Part shown: positions 17,701-26,562 of the stretch, piece after piece | How the letters are laid out: every line of letters starts with the position of its first letter | Position numbering within the stretch: the first letter of the stretch is position 1 | NCBI GenBank assembly: GCA_017634975.1 | Contig: JAGBMJ010000062.1 | Coordinates: forward strand, 1 to 64,000 | Source: Lachnospiraceae bacterium | GTDB taxonomy: Bacteria > Bacillota > Clostridia > Lachnospirales > Lachnospiraceae | DNA length: 64,000 nt | Reading direction: 5' to 3' | Program-made: the position numbers and the translations under genes | Notes under the pieces: model-generated | Told to the model about the DNA's origin: nothing | Database searches by the model: none | Seen by the model: only the letters and a program-made list of their open reading frames with translations

Positions 17701-18570
17701 GGCTTTCTGTATGACTATCCTGCCTTCCGGGATGAACTGGAGCAGCCGGTGGTAAAAGATGCCGATGAGGAAGCTTCCCTGCGGTTGAAACGTATGGTGA
17801 GTCCGTTTGTGTTACGGAGACTGAAAAAGGATGTGCTGAAGGATCTGCCGGAAAAACTGGAAGAAGTACGTTTTGCAAAAATGGACAGCAAACAGCAGAA
17901 GCTGTATGATGCGCAGGTGATCAAGATGAAGAAAAAGATCCATGCGCAGGGGGACGAGGATTTTCGGAAAGGAAAGATCGAGATCCTTGCAGAGCTGACC
18001 CGCATCCGGCAGATCTGCTGCGATCCGTCCCTGTTTCTGGAAAACTATGACGGAGAGTCAGCAAAGCGGCAGATGTGTATGGATATGATGGAGAGCATTG
18101 CGGATTCCGGACATAAAGCGCTGGTATTTTCGCAGTTTACAACGATGCTGGAGCATCTGGAGGAGGATCTGAAGAAGAGCGGGATCGCGTACTACAAGAT
18201 TACCGGAAGTACTCCGAAAGAGAAGCGCATTGAACTGGTGAATGCGTTTAATCATGATGAGACGCCGGTATTTCTGATCTCCTTAAAGGCCGGCGGTACG
18301 GGACTGAATCTTACCGGAGCGGATGTGGTGATCCATTATGATCCATGGTGGAATGTTGCAGCGGAAAATCAGGCAACCGACCGTGCACACCGCATCGGAC
18401 AGCAGAATATCGTGACGGTTTATAAACTGATCGTTAAAGGTACCATAGAAGAAAAGATCCTGAAACTGCAGGAAGCAAAGGCCAAACTGGCAGACGATAT
18501 CCTCTCAGCGGAGGGGGTATCCAGCAGTGTGTTGGATCGCGAAGAACTGCTGCAGCTTTTGGAAGAATAA
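14701..18570 (+). CDS. SWIM zinc-finger SNF2-family helicase-like ATPase
   Basis: The 1289-residue protein begins with a SWIM zinc finger (C64-x-C66...C75-x-H77). A second SWIM-like cluster (CRCSDWNC ... LCEHEMAAM) lies near residues 260-285. The SNF2 ATPase has Walker A within DEMGLGKT (from 851), DEAQ at 952, and helicase motifs GTGLNLTGADVV and DRAHRIGQ in the C-terminal lobe. Such proteins remodel protein-DNA complexes or translocate on duplex DNA; bacterial members are linked to transcription recycling or DNA repair, but the exact role here is unknown. It has its own chimeric promoter and a weak AAAGGAA site before the ATG. Confidence 0.92.
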   Translation: MGNKWQSAFNKKDLEAGKILFQSGKAKKLTYDEDTDSYSAVVRDDRNYHTSVDFMGGKVYSTECECSDWMEKKACRHVAAMIYLIEQEQGDIDLLGGDWTEEEVEGDTREKEERKEERSKKDISGDESDDDFYKKNPQYHPDLTQGLKNLKLLKQEAEKKPEDETGEEDTFVEEEYRYFYPDDMMKELVYTPKELAAGKMRMRKLRSELKTEIHIDWMDSSLHGTSRISFYPNEEERNRYYYSYSSNVTLSFDAHHILECRCSDWNCNRKPNKSRIGHTLCEHEMAAMLLLFDYLKEENPGDKTDRASWNLMKAMGASQHTISDKSEKQEMIPQIHLEPYLSADEAGHLSASFRIGTDKLYKINSLSETIKSIQSGEVQQFGKSTEILMRRDGFQGKDSEWLEYIEGVLEEEQQQINHLEEKSRWEVDYPRIKSKVPLFGKNLDDLFQTAYPGNLEISRKGEKGKTLYRCEEGELHLTLQISPDMEQGVFHGIRVQGERPLVFRGQNRYYFLDEKRFCRMSDNATKDIRILYEYTMGSRFDLRIGRRFMADFFYNTLPKLESFAQVTIDNEDEIRKHIPPKPVFRYYIDYENHFVLCRPEVLYGKKSFPLTYLLDEQSPGKKLQQFRDFDAECAAMDVAMKYVSSYDRQEKFLVKRVEDGELYDLLFRGIPEMMQIGEVHATERFNRLRRGRGVKFQMGVSIDSGLMDLTVSSEDLTQDEVSDILFGYRRKRSYVRLKDGSFLNLENNKTIEELGSMMEMLRISPKEFAKGKMHIPAYRALYLDKMLEEIGDVSANRNRKFRELIKGFKAVEDADFEVPETLDGILRSYQKTGYRWLRTLDQYGFGGILADEMGLGKTLQVIAVLSAVFAAEDMSKQDSLIVCPASLVYNWAEEFGKFAPQIPVTVIAGTQKERRSVIGGEATGGVWITSYDLLKRDIAEYEEKQFRFMVIDEAQYIKNHTTAATKSVKLIRAQTKYALTGTPIENRLSELWSIFDFLMPGFLYDYPAFRDELEQPVVKDADEEASLRLKRMVSPFVLRRLKKDVLKDLPEKLEEVRFAKMDSKQQKLYDAQVIKMKKKIHAQGDEDFRKGKIEILAELTRIRQICCDPSLFLENYDGESAKRQMCMDMMESIADSGHKALVFSQFTTMLEHLEEDLKKSGIAYYKITGSTPKEKRIELVNAFNHDETPVFLISLKAGGTGLNLTGADVVIHYDPWWNVAAENQATDRAHRIGQQNIVTVYKLIVKGTIEEKILKLQEAKAKLADDILSAEGVSSSVLDREELLQLLEE

Positions 18571-18630
18571 GTAAATTCATGACAGACCGGTGGTCTTTTC
18601 AGGCCGCCGGTTTTATGTTATGATGAAGGC
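18571..18630 (+). repeat. 60-base terminator-promoter repeat, copy 2
   Basis: The sequence is 57/60 identical to copy 1 at 14551. The hairpin ends the SNF2 gene; TTTTCA at 18596-18601, 17 bases and TATGAT at 18619-18624 drive the next gene, whose AGGAGGT follows within 10 bases. Confidence 0.65.
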
Positions 18631-18645
18631 GTAGGAGGTATACCT

Positions 18646-20247
18646 ATGGGAACCTATGTAAATCCGGGGAATAACAGCTTTTTATCGGCGGTACGATCGG
18701 AAATATATATTGACAAAACAGGAATGCTGGACATCCTGAATAAAAATATAAACAAAGAAAGCCGTTATTTTGCGGTGAGCCGTGCGCGCCGTTTCGGCAA
18801 GTCCATGGCAGCAGGGATGATCGATGCCTACTATAGCCGGGGATGTGATTCGCGGGAGCTTTTTGCACCCTATGAGATCGCAAAGGCGCCGGATTTTGAG
18901 GATCACTTAAATAAGTATAATGTAGTGCATTTTGATGTGGCCAGTTTTTTCAATGCGGCAAAGACACCGGAGGATGTGATCCCGTTGATGGATGGGACGA
19001 TTATGGGATCCCTGAAAGAAGAGTTTCCATATCTTTGCGGCAAGGAATATGCGAATGCAGCAGCGGCGATCTATGATGTATATCATAGGGAGGGCAGGCA
19101 GTTCATCATCGTCATTGATGAATGGGAATGCATCATTCGGGACGCGAAGGACGATGAAAAGCTGATACTGGACTATTTAAAGTACCTGCGCGGCTTCTTT
19201 AAAACGGAGGAATCCAAGCAGTTCCTGGCGCTGGGTTATATCACGGGGATCCTGCCGATCAAGAAGGTTAAGGGGGAATCCGCGCTGAATAACTTTTGGG
19301 AATATACCATGACCGCACCCGGGGCATTGATGCCTTTTTTCGGATTTACAGAGGAGGAGATCGGGGGGCTTTGCGAGTACTATTCCCAGACCATCGAAAA
19401 CATCAGGCAGTGGTATGATGGATACCTTATGCCGGTTGCCGGGGACTGGGACGACCATGAGCAGATCCATATCTACAATCCCAATTCCGTGGTGGAGGCA
19501 TTTCAGAGAAGAAAACTGGGCAGTTATTGGAAAAATACCGGTGCTTTTGCCGGGGTGAATGACTATATCGAATTGAACAAGGCAGGCCTGAAGGATGATG
19601 TGGTCGCCATGATCGCAGGGGAGCGCCGGGTGGTGAATACAGCGACCTTCCAGAACGACCTGACGCATTATAAGACAAAGGACGATGTGCTGACAGCCCT
19701 GATCCACATGGGCTATCTGGGCTATGATACGGAAACAGGAGAAGCGTTTATCCCAAACGAAGAGGTACGGGATGTGTTTGAGAGTGCGGTGCGTGTCGGC
19801 GACTGGACGGATATTCAGGATGCGCTGGATCATTCGGATGCGCTTTTGAAGGCAACCTGGGAGGGAGATACGAAACGGATCGCAGAGACCATCGCGAAGT
19901 CACAGCAGGACTATGCATCTATCATAAATTTTCATGATGAAAATGCCCTGGCTTGTGCGGTGATGATGAGTTACTTTACCGCCCGGAAATACTACTATGT
20001 AAAACGGGAATTACCGGCAGGCAAGGGTTTTGCGGATATTGTCTTTATTCCGAGAAATGAGGGTGAGCACCCGGCGATGGTGGTAGAGCTGAAGTGGAAC
20101 CGTAATGCGAAGGCGGCTATCAAACAGATCCGGGATAAGGAATACGCAGGCGCATTGACAGACTATAAAGGGGAACTGCTGTTGGTGGGGATCAATTACA
20201 ATAAAAAGACCGGAAAATATAGCTGCCGGATAGAAAAGAGGGCATGA
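18646..20247 (+). CDS. AAA-ATPase-like / PD-(D/E)XK nuclease family protein
   Basis: The 533-residue protein has the two parts of the family often annotated as AAA-ATPase_like plus PDDEXK_9: an N-terminal P-loop variant RARRFGKS (46-53), Walker B VIDEWE, and a C-terminal nuclease domain with FAD464IVF and E481-L-K483. AGGAGG precedes the ATG. Members are numerous and variable in gut Firmicutes and Bacteroidetes genomes, which suggests mobility or conflict, but their function is not established. It lies next to an IS630 relic and an Rpn-type nuclease gene, so this 3.5 kb looks like a small accessory patch. Confidence 0.88.
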   Translation: MGTYVNPGNNSFLSAVRSEIYIDKTGMLDILNKNINKESRYFAVSRARRFGKSMAAGMIDAYYSRGCDSRELFAPYEIAKAPDFEDHLNKYNVVHFDVASFFNAAKTPEDVIPLMDGTIMGSLKEEFPYLCGKEYANAAAAIYDVYHREGRQFIIVIDEWECIIRDAKDDEKLILDYLKYLRGFFKTEESKQFLALGYITGILPIKKVKGESALNNFWEYTMTAPGALMPFFGFTEEEIGGLCEYYSQTIENIRQWYDGYLMPVAGDWDDHEQIHIYNPNSVVEAFQRRKLGSYWKNTGAFAGVNDYIELNKAGLKDDVVAMIAGERRVVNTATFQNDLTHYKTKDDVLTALIHMGYLGYDTETGEAFIPNEEVRDVFESAVRVGDWTDIQDALDHSDALLKATWEGDTKRIAETIAKSQQDYASIINFHDENALACAVMMSYFTARKYYYVKRELPAGKGFADIVFIPRNEGEHPAMVVELKWNRNAKAAIKQIRDKEYAGALTDYKGELLLVGINYNKKTGKYSCRIEKRA

Positions 20248-20284
20248 CGGCAGTTGGGATGGATACCAGTACATTGAAAAATAA

Positions 20285-20602
20285 TTAACTGGCCATATGC
20301 TTACGAGCTTCTTTTTCGGAAATCTCATCGAGTTTATATGACCAATGATATACCACTGGATCTGCGTTGACCTCCTCGAAGTATTGGTATATGCGTTCTT
20401 CAAGTTCCTGTTTTGAATTGACGCGTATACCCCGCAGCATCTGCTTAGTCATTTTGCTAAAGAAGCTTTCGATGAGGTTAAGCCAAGATCCATGTGTAGG
20501 TGTAAAAACAAATACGAATCCTCCGTTAGGCTTTGTTGCAAGATAGTTCTGCACTTCCCCAAAATGCATATTGACAACAGCGAACGTATGTTCTATCATA
20601 TA
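20285..20602 (-). pseudogene. Truncated IS630-family transposase
   Basis: On the minus strand the last ~105 codons of an IS630-type DDE transposase remain. FTPTHGSWLNLIESFFSKM carries the third catalytic residue (E of NLIE), and the ending LEERIYQYFEEVNADP...HWSYKL is typical. The upstream part, with the first two catalytic aspartates, is missing; the usual DN pair has become VVN. No terminal inverted repeats were recognised. It cannot encode an active enzyme. The opposite-strand gene at 20644 starts beside the broken end. Confidence 0.8.
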
Positions 20603-20643
20603 CTTATATCTCATGCGGAAATAAGTATATGGAGGAGTAGTAC

Positions 20644-21603
20644 ATGGGCGAGAAAGATGTGTTAGAAAAGACACTGTTTACGTATGAGGATGTATTTGCG
20701 GATATTGTCAATAATCTCATCTTTAACGGAAAGGAACAGGTGCGGGAGGAAGACCTGGAGACGACCGCACCGCATAATACATACCAGGGAGAAAATGGTT
20801 TCCGCGAACTGGAACGGGATGCAGCAAAATACTGGAAGAATCACGATATCAGGATCGCGCTTTTGGGACTGGAAAATGAATCACAGGCAGAAAATGATAT
20901 GCCGGTGCGAGTGATCGGATACGATGGAGCTTCCTACAGGGATCAGATCCGGTACGAGACGGATGTGAATGGTAACCGGAAGAAGATAGTAAATGTGTTT
21001 CCTGTGGTTACGCTGGTTTTGTATTTTAATTACGAAAAGCATTGGGACAAACCGAAGACTTTGCATCAAATGCTTGGAGACAAACTTTTGCCGGAATTGA
21101 AGTCATTTGTTCCGGATTATCCGATCAATCTTTTTGAGATCGCATGGCTGAGTGATGAGCAGGTCAAAGGGTTTAAAAGTGATTTTCAGTATGTGGCGGA
21201 TTATTTTGTGCAGATGCGCAAGACAGGCAGATATACCGGCTCGCGCGATAGTATGAAACACGTTAGGGAAGTGTTGCGACTGATGAGCAGATTGACCGGT
21301 GATGTAAAGTTTGCGAAAGTAGCTGACGATAAGAAATTTACAGGGGCGAGAGGAGGAAATAAAAGTATGGGCAGTGCGCTGGACTATTATTGGAATAAGG
21401 GTATAGAGCAGGGAGAGGATCGACATCTTATTGAACAGATCTGTAAAAAACTCCGCCGAGGGATGGAGATAGAGCAGATCGCGGATGAGGTGGAGGAAGA
21501 TATCAGCCGTGTGCAGGCAATCTGTAATACAGCAGAGGAATATGCGCCGGATTATGATCTGGATAAAGTACTGAAAGCTTTGCATGCCGATGTGATGGCT
21601 TAA
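20644..21603 (+). CDS. Rpn-family PD-(D/E)XK recombination nuclease-like protein
   Basis: The 319-residue product follows the pattern of Rpn/YhgA-like (transposase_31, PDDEXK_2) proteins of Lachnospiraceae: FADIVNNLIF near the N-terminus, ERDAAKYWKN, then IRIALLGLENES and MPVRVIGYDGASYRDQ, with VTLVLYFNYEKHW marking the core strands. The C-terminus has a helical ...IEQICKKLRRGMEIEQIADE segment that often varies between copies. Rpn enzymes cut DNA and promote recombination in enterobacteria; the role here is inferred. GGAGGAG precedes the ATG. The low-complexity C-terminal helix fits the known copy-to-copy variation. Confidence 0.8.
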   Translation: MGEKDVLEKTLFTYEDVFADIVNNLIFNGKEQVREEDLETTAPHNTYQGENGFRELERDAAKYWKNHDIRIALLGLENESQAENDMPVRVIGYDGASYRDQIRYETDVNGNRKKIVNVFPVVTLVLYFNYEKHWDKPKTLHQMLGDKLLPELKSFVPDYPINLFEIAWLSDEQVKGFKSDFQYVADYFVQMRKTGRYTGSRDSMKHVREVLRLMSRLTGDVKFAKVADDKKFTGARGGNKSMGSALDYYWNKGIEQGEDRHLIEQICKKLRRGMEIEQIADEVEEDISRVQAICNTAEEYAPDYDLDKVLKALHADVMA

Positions 21604-21649
21604 AAAGAATGATGGTTCTGAATACAAATGAGGTGGTAGATAATCCCTA

Positions 21650-21690
21650 ACCGGTGGTCTTTTCAGACCACCGGTTTTATGTTATGATGA
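21650..21690 (+). promoter_or_regulatory. Terminator-promoter chimera upstream of the alpha-xylosidase gene
   Basis: ACCGGTGGTC and GACCACCGGT form a perfect 10-bp stem whose loop is exactly TTTTCA (21660-21665). With a 17-base spacer this pairs with TATGAT at 21683-21688 as a promoter, so one hairpin ends the Rpn-like gene and sets the -35 region of the GH31 gene. Confidence 0.65.
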
Positions 21691-21741
21691 AAAATGCAGG
21701 AAGGTAAATCTGAGCAATCATCATAAACAAAGGGGGTATTT

Positions 21742-24072
21742 ATGAAGATCAGTAACGGTTGTTGGATCCAAAAGGAAGGTATTACGGCTTTTTTCCCGCA
21801 GGAAGTGTATTTCTGTGATGTGAAAAAAGATATGGTGAAGCTGGTAGCTCCAACACATCATATCACACAGCGCGGTGACACACTTGGCGGGGTGAACATT
21901 ACACTGGAGATCACGGCACCGGCAGAGGGTGTGATCCGGGTGAAAGCTTACCATTATAAGGGAGCGGTACAGGATGCGCCTGCCTTTGATCTGAACCTGC
22001 CGGAGACTTCTGCATTGGAAGCGACGGAAGATGAGAATGCGGTCTGCATCAAAAGCGGCGCACTAGAGCTGGTGATCAACAAGAAAAACTGGCGTATGGA
22101 GTATCGCAGAAAAGGCAAAGTGCTCAGTGTGAGCGCGGCGAAGGATATGGCCTATGTCAGCGAAGAATACTTTGGGGATGCCTATGTGCGCAGTACCGAT
22201 GAAGATGTGTATATGCGACAGCAGCTGTCCATCGCGGTGGATGAACTGTTCTATGGCTTTGGTGAAAAATTTTCTCCTTTTGTAAAGAACGGACAGAGTG
22301 TGGAGATCTGGAATGAAGACGGCGGAACGTCTACGGAACTGAGTTATAAAAATATCCCGTTCTATATCTCTTCGCAGGGATACGGTGTATTTGTAAATCA
22401 TACGGATAAGGTGTCATTTGAAGTGGGTTCAGAGTCTGTAGAAAAGGTAAGTTTCACGGTACCCGGGGAATCCCTGGATTACTTCTTTATCGACGGACCG
22501 GATCCGAAGGAAGTGGTGAAGCGCTATACGGATCTGACCGGGAAGCCGGCGCTGCCGCCGGCCTGGACCTTTGGCCTGTGGCTGTCTACTTCCTTTACCA
22601 CCAGTTATGATGAAAAGACGGTCATGCACTTTATTGATGGGATGCTCAAAAGGGGGATCCCTCTGAAGGTATTCCACTTTGACTGTTTCTGGATGAAGGA
22701 TTTTCACTGGACGGATCTGCTCTGGGATGAGCGGGTATTCCCGGATCCGGCAGGGATGCTTTCCCGTATCCATGAAAAGGGTGTAAAGTGCTGCGTATGG
22801 ATCAATCCGTATATTGCACAGGAGTCCGTACTTTTTGATGAAGGTATGGAAAAGGGATATTTCCTGAAGCGGCCGGACGGCGGCGTATGGCAGTGGGATA
22901 TGTGGCAGCCGGGTATGGCGATCGTAGACTTTTCCAATCCGGAAGCCACGAAATGGTTCCAGGAAAAACTGGAAGCGCTGGTGGATATGGGCGTAGATGC
23001 GTTTAAGACCGATTTCGGCGAGCGTATCCCGACCGATTGTGTCTATGCAAACGGATTGCATCCGCGTAAGATGCATAACTACTATACTTATCTGTACAAT
23101 CAGGCCGTCTTTGAGGTGCTTGAGAAAAAGAAAGGCAAAAACGAAGCGGTGTTGTTTGCGCGTTCTGCGACTGTGGGCGGTCAGAAATTTCCGGTACACT
23201 GGGGCGGAGACTGCTGGTCGAACTATTCCGGTATGGAAGAGACGCTTCGTGGCGGGCTGTCCCTGCAGATGTCGGGCTTCGGTTTTTGGAGCCACGATAT
23301 GGGCGGTTTTGAGCAGACTTCCACAGCCGATGTATATAAGCGCTGGGTGGCGTTCGGCCTGCTTTCGTCCCATAGTCGTCTGCATGGCAGTTCCTCTTAT
23401 CGTGTACCATGGAACTACGATGAAGAAGCGGTGGATGTGGTACGGGAATTTACCCGCCTGAAGATGCGGCTGATGCCGTATCTGTGGAGTATGGCGCAGA
23501 AGACACATACCGAAGGCATCCCGATGATGCGTGCTATGGTAATGGAGTATCCGAAGGACCGTATGTGCCGATATCTGGACAAGCAGTATTTCCTCGGAGA
23601 CTGTCTGCTGGCAGCACCGATCTGCAATCCGGACAGTATGGGTGTGTACTATCTGCCGGAAGGAACATGGACGGACTTCTTCAGTGGTGAGACCGTGGAA
23701 GGCGGCAAGTGGTTTGAGAAGCATTACAGTTATCTGGAGATGCCGCTGTTTGTGAAGGAAAACTCCATCATCGCGATCAGTGATACCGAAGATACACCGG
23801 AGTATGATTACGCCGAACATGTAACCTATAACATCTATGCATTAAAGACGAAGGCGGAAGCGGTCGTCTATAACGGCAATGGGGAGAAGGATTCTTCCAT
23901 TACGGCAGAACGCAGGGGAGATACGATCGAGATCACAACCAACCGGACTAAGCCCTGCTGGATCAAACTGATGGGACTGCAGGTGAAGAGCGTCGAAGGT
24001 GCAGAACATACGATACAGAACAACAATACACTTCTGATCCCGAAGGCCGCGAAGATCACGGTGGAGATCTGA
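21742..24072 (+). CDS. yicI: GH31 alpha-xylosidase (YicI-like)
   Basis: At 776 residues it matches the length of YicI. The nucleophile is D424 in FKTDFGE and the acid/base is D490 in HWGGDCWSNY; PAWTFGLWLS and VFHFDCFWM are further family motifs. The positions are close to those of the E. coli enzyme (416 and 482). The enzyme removes alpha-xylosyl residues from the ends of xyloglucan oligosaccharides. There is no signal peptide, so it acts in the cytoplasm on imported oligosaccharides. The GH5 glucanase 8 kb upstream could supply such fragments. AAGGGGGTAT precedes the ATG; the transcript starts at the chimeric promoter at 21660. Confidence 0.92.
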   Translation: MKISNGCWIQKEGITAFFPQEVYFCDVKKDMVKLVAPTHHITQRGDTLGGVNITLEITAPAEGVIRVKAYHYKGAVQDAPAFDLNLPETSALEATEDENAVCIKSGALELVINKKNWRMEYRRKGKVLSVSAAKDMAYVSEEYFGDAYVRSTDEDVYMRQQLSIAVDELFYGFGEKFSPFVKNGQSVEIWNEDGGTSTELSYKNIPFYISSQGYGVFVNHTDKVSFEVGSESVEKVSFTVPGESLDYFFIDGPDPKEVVKRYTDLTGKPALPPAWTFGLWLSTSFTTSYDEKTVMHFIDGMLKRGIPLKVFHFDCFWMKDFHWTDLLWDERVFPDPAGMLSRIHEKGVKCCVWINPYIAQESVLFDEGMEKGYFLKRPDGGVWQWDMWQPGMAIVDFSNPEATKWFQEKLEALVDMGVDAFKTDFGERIPTDCVYANGLHPRKMHNYYTYLYNQAVFEVLEKKKGKNEAVLFARSATVGGQKFPVHWGGDCWSNYSGMEETLRGGLSLQMSGFGFWSHDMGGFEQTSTADVYKRWVAFGLLSSHSRLHGSSSYRVPWNYDEEAVDVVREFTRLKMRLMPYLWSMAQKTHTEGIPMMRAMVMEYPKDRMCRYLDKQYFLGDCLLAAPICNPDSMGVYYLPEGTWTDFFSGETVEGGKWFEKHYSYLEMPLFVKENSIIAISDTEDTPEYDYAEHVTYNIYALKTKAEAVVYNGNGEKDSSITAERRGDTIEITTNRTKPCWIKLMGLQVKSVEGAEHTIQNNNTLLIPKAAKITVEI

Positions 24073-24116
24073 CGGAGAACGGATCAGGGGCTTCCAGAAT
24101 TGCGGACAGGTGAAGA

Positions 24117-26465
24117 GTGGAAGCTAACAGAAGACAATATACATATGTAATCGCAGGAATCCTGTGTTTGCTTGCCGGCTGCGGAGTGCGGGAGCAGATC
24201 CCGGAAACGACAGAACCGTATCCGGTGTCCGAGAATATAATTACGGACGAAAAACCGCAGTTGAGCGGATCGGAAAATACGCTCGTCAGCGAAATGACCG
24301 TGGAAGAAGTATTCCTGGAGGATTCGATGGAATTTGCCGAAAATTCCGCGATCCATACCGATCCGGCACTGCTGTATCATAATAGCGGGACAGAAAAAGG
24401 GGATATCGTTGTCTGTGTGAATGCAGGACATGGGACAAACGGCGGGACACAGGTGAAAACGCTGTGTCATCCCGACGGAACTCTGAAAGTGACTGCGGGA
24501 TCCACAGCGGAAGGTTCACTGACGGCGACGGCGGTTTCTGGCGGTATGGAATTTCCGGACGGAACTGCAGAAAGAGAAGTAACACTGCAGCAGGCGGTGA
24601 TCCTGAAGGATCTGCTGCTGGAGGCCGGATACAGTGTATTGATGATCCGTGAATCGGAGGATGTCCAGCTGGATAATGTTGCCAGGACAGTGCTGGCAAA
24701 TGCTTATGCGGATTGTCATATCTCCCTGCATTGGGACAGTTCGGAAAAGGATAAGGGCGCATTTTACTGTTCGGTACCGGAGGTGGAAAGCTACAGAAAT
24801 ATGTATCCGGTATTCGATACCTGGGAGCAGAGCCATGGGTTGGGAGACAGTATCATTGCAGGACTGAAGGAGCAGGAGATAAAGATCTACGACAACGGTT
24901 CCCTGCCGCTGGATCTGACACAGACGTCGTATTCGACCATACCGAGTATAGATCTGGAGCTGGGAGATAAGCTCAGTGACCGGTCGACAGAGCAGTTATA
25001 CCGGAATGCGGTCGGGATAATGCGGGGCATCGATCTGTTTTTCGGAAAAGAAGCCGGGGATTACGATGCGTATATACGGGATACGTTCGAAGAGATCCCG
25101 CCTGAAAAAGAAGAAGTATCTTTTGATGCGGAGTATCCGGCTTTGGTGGACCGGTTTACGGCACTTCGGGAGGAAGGATATGTGATCTATGAGGCCGTTC
25201 CGCTGACTTCTCTTTCGATGAAAACAGAACCGGTATCTTTAAGTGAAACGGTGGAAGAGATACCGTTCGGAACCTATCTGGCTTTTGACGGAGTATTGGA
25301 AGCGGAAGAGAATGTGACTTTTCTTCACGTTACGGATATCGGAAACGGACTGGAAGGATATGTGCAGTCGGATCTGGTTGTTCCGGTGGATTATGCAGCG
25401 GATCTGCAGAACATATCGGATGTGGTGGATGTTACCGATGACCGGTATACCTATGATGCCATGATGGAGGATATCCGAGAGTTGTGTCAGAAGTACAGTG
25501 ATATCCTGGTCTGGCAGAATGCGGGAAAAAGCCTGTGTGGCAGGGATATTCCGCTGCTGATCCTGGGAAATCCGGAGGCGGAGCATAAATTCCTGATCAC
25601 GGCAGGCATTCATGGCCGCGAATATATGACATCCCAGCTGGTCATGAAGATGATCGAATACTATGCGGATCATTATGATACGGGAAGTTACGGCGGTATC
25701 GGATATGGGCAGTTTTTGGAGGACTGTGCATTTTATATTATGCCGATGACCAATCCGGATGGGGTTTCGATCAGCCAGTATGGGGAAGCGGGTGTTACGG
25801 AGGAATATGCGGCTGTATTGAGAGCGGCTTATGCGGCTGAAAAACAAAACTTTATCTACATCCGATACAGCAGTGAGGAAACGGCATGGTATGACAATTA
25901 CAGAGGTAATATAGCGGAAAGTGCAAAATTGAACGAAGAGGATATATCCTATGAGGAATATCTGAGGCTTTGGAAAGCCAATGCTGCCGGTGTGGATATC
26001 AACCGGAATTTTAATATCGGCTGGGAAGCGGATTGGGGAAAAACGGTACCGGCGATGGGGAGTTATCGCGGGACAGCACCGGAATCCGAGCCGGAAACAA
26101 GGACGATCCTGTCGATGGCATCGTCGGAGGATTTTGAGTGTTATATCAATTACCATGCGAAGGGGCAGGTCATCTATTTTGATTCTTATGGTATGGAGAA
26201 GGAAAACGCCAATGCATGTAAGAAGTGGGCGCAGCTTGTGTCCGGCATCTGCCGGTACGATCTTTCTGCAACGGCGAAACCGACAGAGCGATCGGAGTAC
26301 GGAAGCTTTGGCGAGCTGGTGCATCTTTCGTATAATAAGCCCGGCTTTACTCTGGAAATAGGGCGGTATACCTGTCCGCTCGACAGCAGCGAGTTTCCCG
26401 CGATATTTGAACGGAACCGGGAGACATGGGCTGCGGTCTGTATGGAAGCATTGCGTACAGAGTAG
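24117..26465 (+). CDS. Lipoprotein fusion: N-acetylmuramoyl-L-alanine amidase plus M14 carboxypeptidase
   Basis: The 782-residue product (GTG start) has a lipoprotein signal ending in LLAGC. Residues ~100-310 form an amidase_3 domain: VNAGHG with H105, and HISLHWDS carrying the second metal histidine. Residues ~335-425 look like an SH3b-type linker domain. Residues ~450-780 form an M14 zinc peptidase with H499-G-R-E502, DINRNFN, INYHAKG and the general-base region FTLEIGRYTCP. M14 enzymes of this type cut peptidoglycan stem peptides. The fusion could remove a whole stem peptide from glycan and then trim it, at the outer face of the membrane. Both active sites look intact. It follows GH31 after 44 bases, probably in the same transcript. 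Confidence 0.85.
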   Translation: MEANRRQYTYVIAGILCLLAGCGVREQIPETTEPYPVSENIITDEKPQLSGSENTLVSEMTVEEVFLEDSMEFAENSAIHTDPALLYHNSGTEKGDIVVCVNAGHGTNGGTQVKTLCHPDGTLKVTAGSTAEGSLTATAVSGGMEFPDGTAEREVTLQQAVILKDLLLEAGYSVLMIRESEDVQLDNVARTVLANAYADCHISLHWDSSEKDKGAFYCSVPEVESYRNMYPVFDTWEQSHGLGDSIIAGLKEQEIKIYDNGSLPLDLTQTSYSTIPSIDLELGDKLSDRSTEQLYRNAVGIMRGIDLFFGKEAGDYDAYIRDTFEEIPPEKEEVSFDAEYPALVDRFTALREEGYVIYEAVPLTSLSMKTEPVSLSETVEEIPFGTYLAFDGVLEAEENVTFLHVTDIGNGLEGYVQSDLVVPVDYAADLQNISDVVDVTDDRYTYDAMMEDIRELCQKYSDILVWQNAGKSLCGRDIPLLILGNPEAEHKFLITAGIHGREYMTSQLVMKMIEYYADHYDTGSYGGIGYGQFLEDCAFYIMPMTNPDGVSISQYGEAGVTEEYAAVLRAAYAAEKQNFIYIRYSSEETAWYDNYRGNIAESAKLNEEDISYEEYLRLWKANAAGVDINRNFNIGWEADWGKTVPAMGSYRGTAPESEPETRTILSMASSEDFECYINYHAKGQVIYFDSYGMEKENANACKKWAQLVSGICRYDLSATAKPTERSEYGSFGELVHLSYNKPGFTLEIGRYTCPLDSSEFPAIFERNRETWAAVCMEALRTE

Positions 26466-26505
26466 CGGTGGTCTTTTCAGACCGCCGCTTTTTTGGTATA
26501 ATTGT
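26464..26505 (+). promoter_or_regulatory. Terminator-promoter chimera upstream of the lipoprotein gene
   Basis: GCGGTGGTC and GACCGCCGC form a 9-bp stem with TTTTCA (26474-26479) as the loop, then TTTTTT. TATAAT at 26497-26502 lies 17 bases after TTTTCA. The stem begins at the stop codon of the amidase fusion gene. Confidence 0.65.
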
Positions 26506-26562
26506 GCGATCAAAGGTGAGAAAGTTACCGAAATAAGAAGAAAGAACAGATGGAGGAGAACT

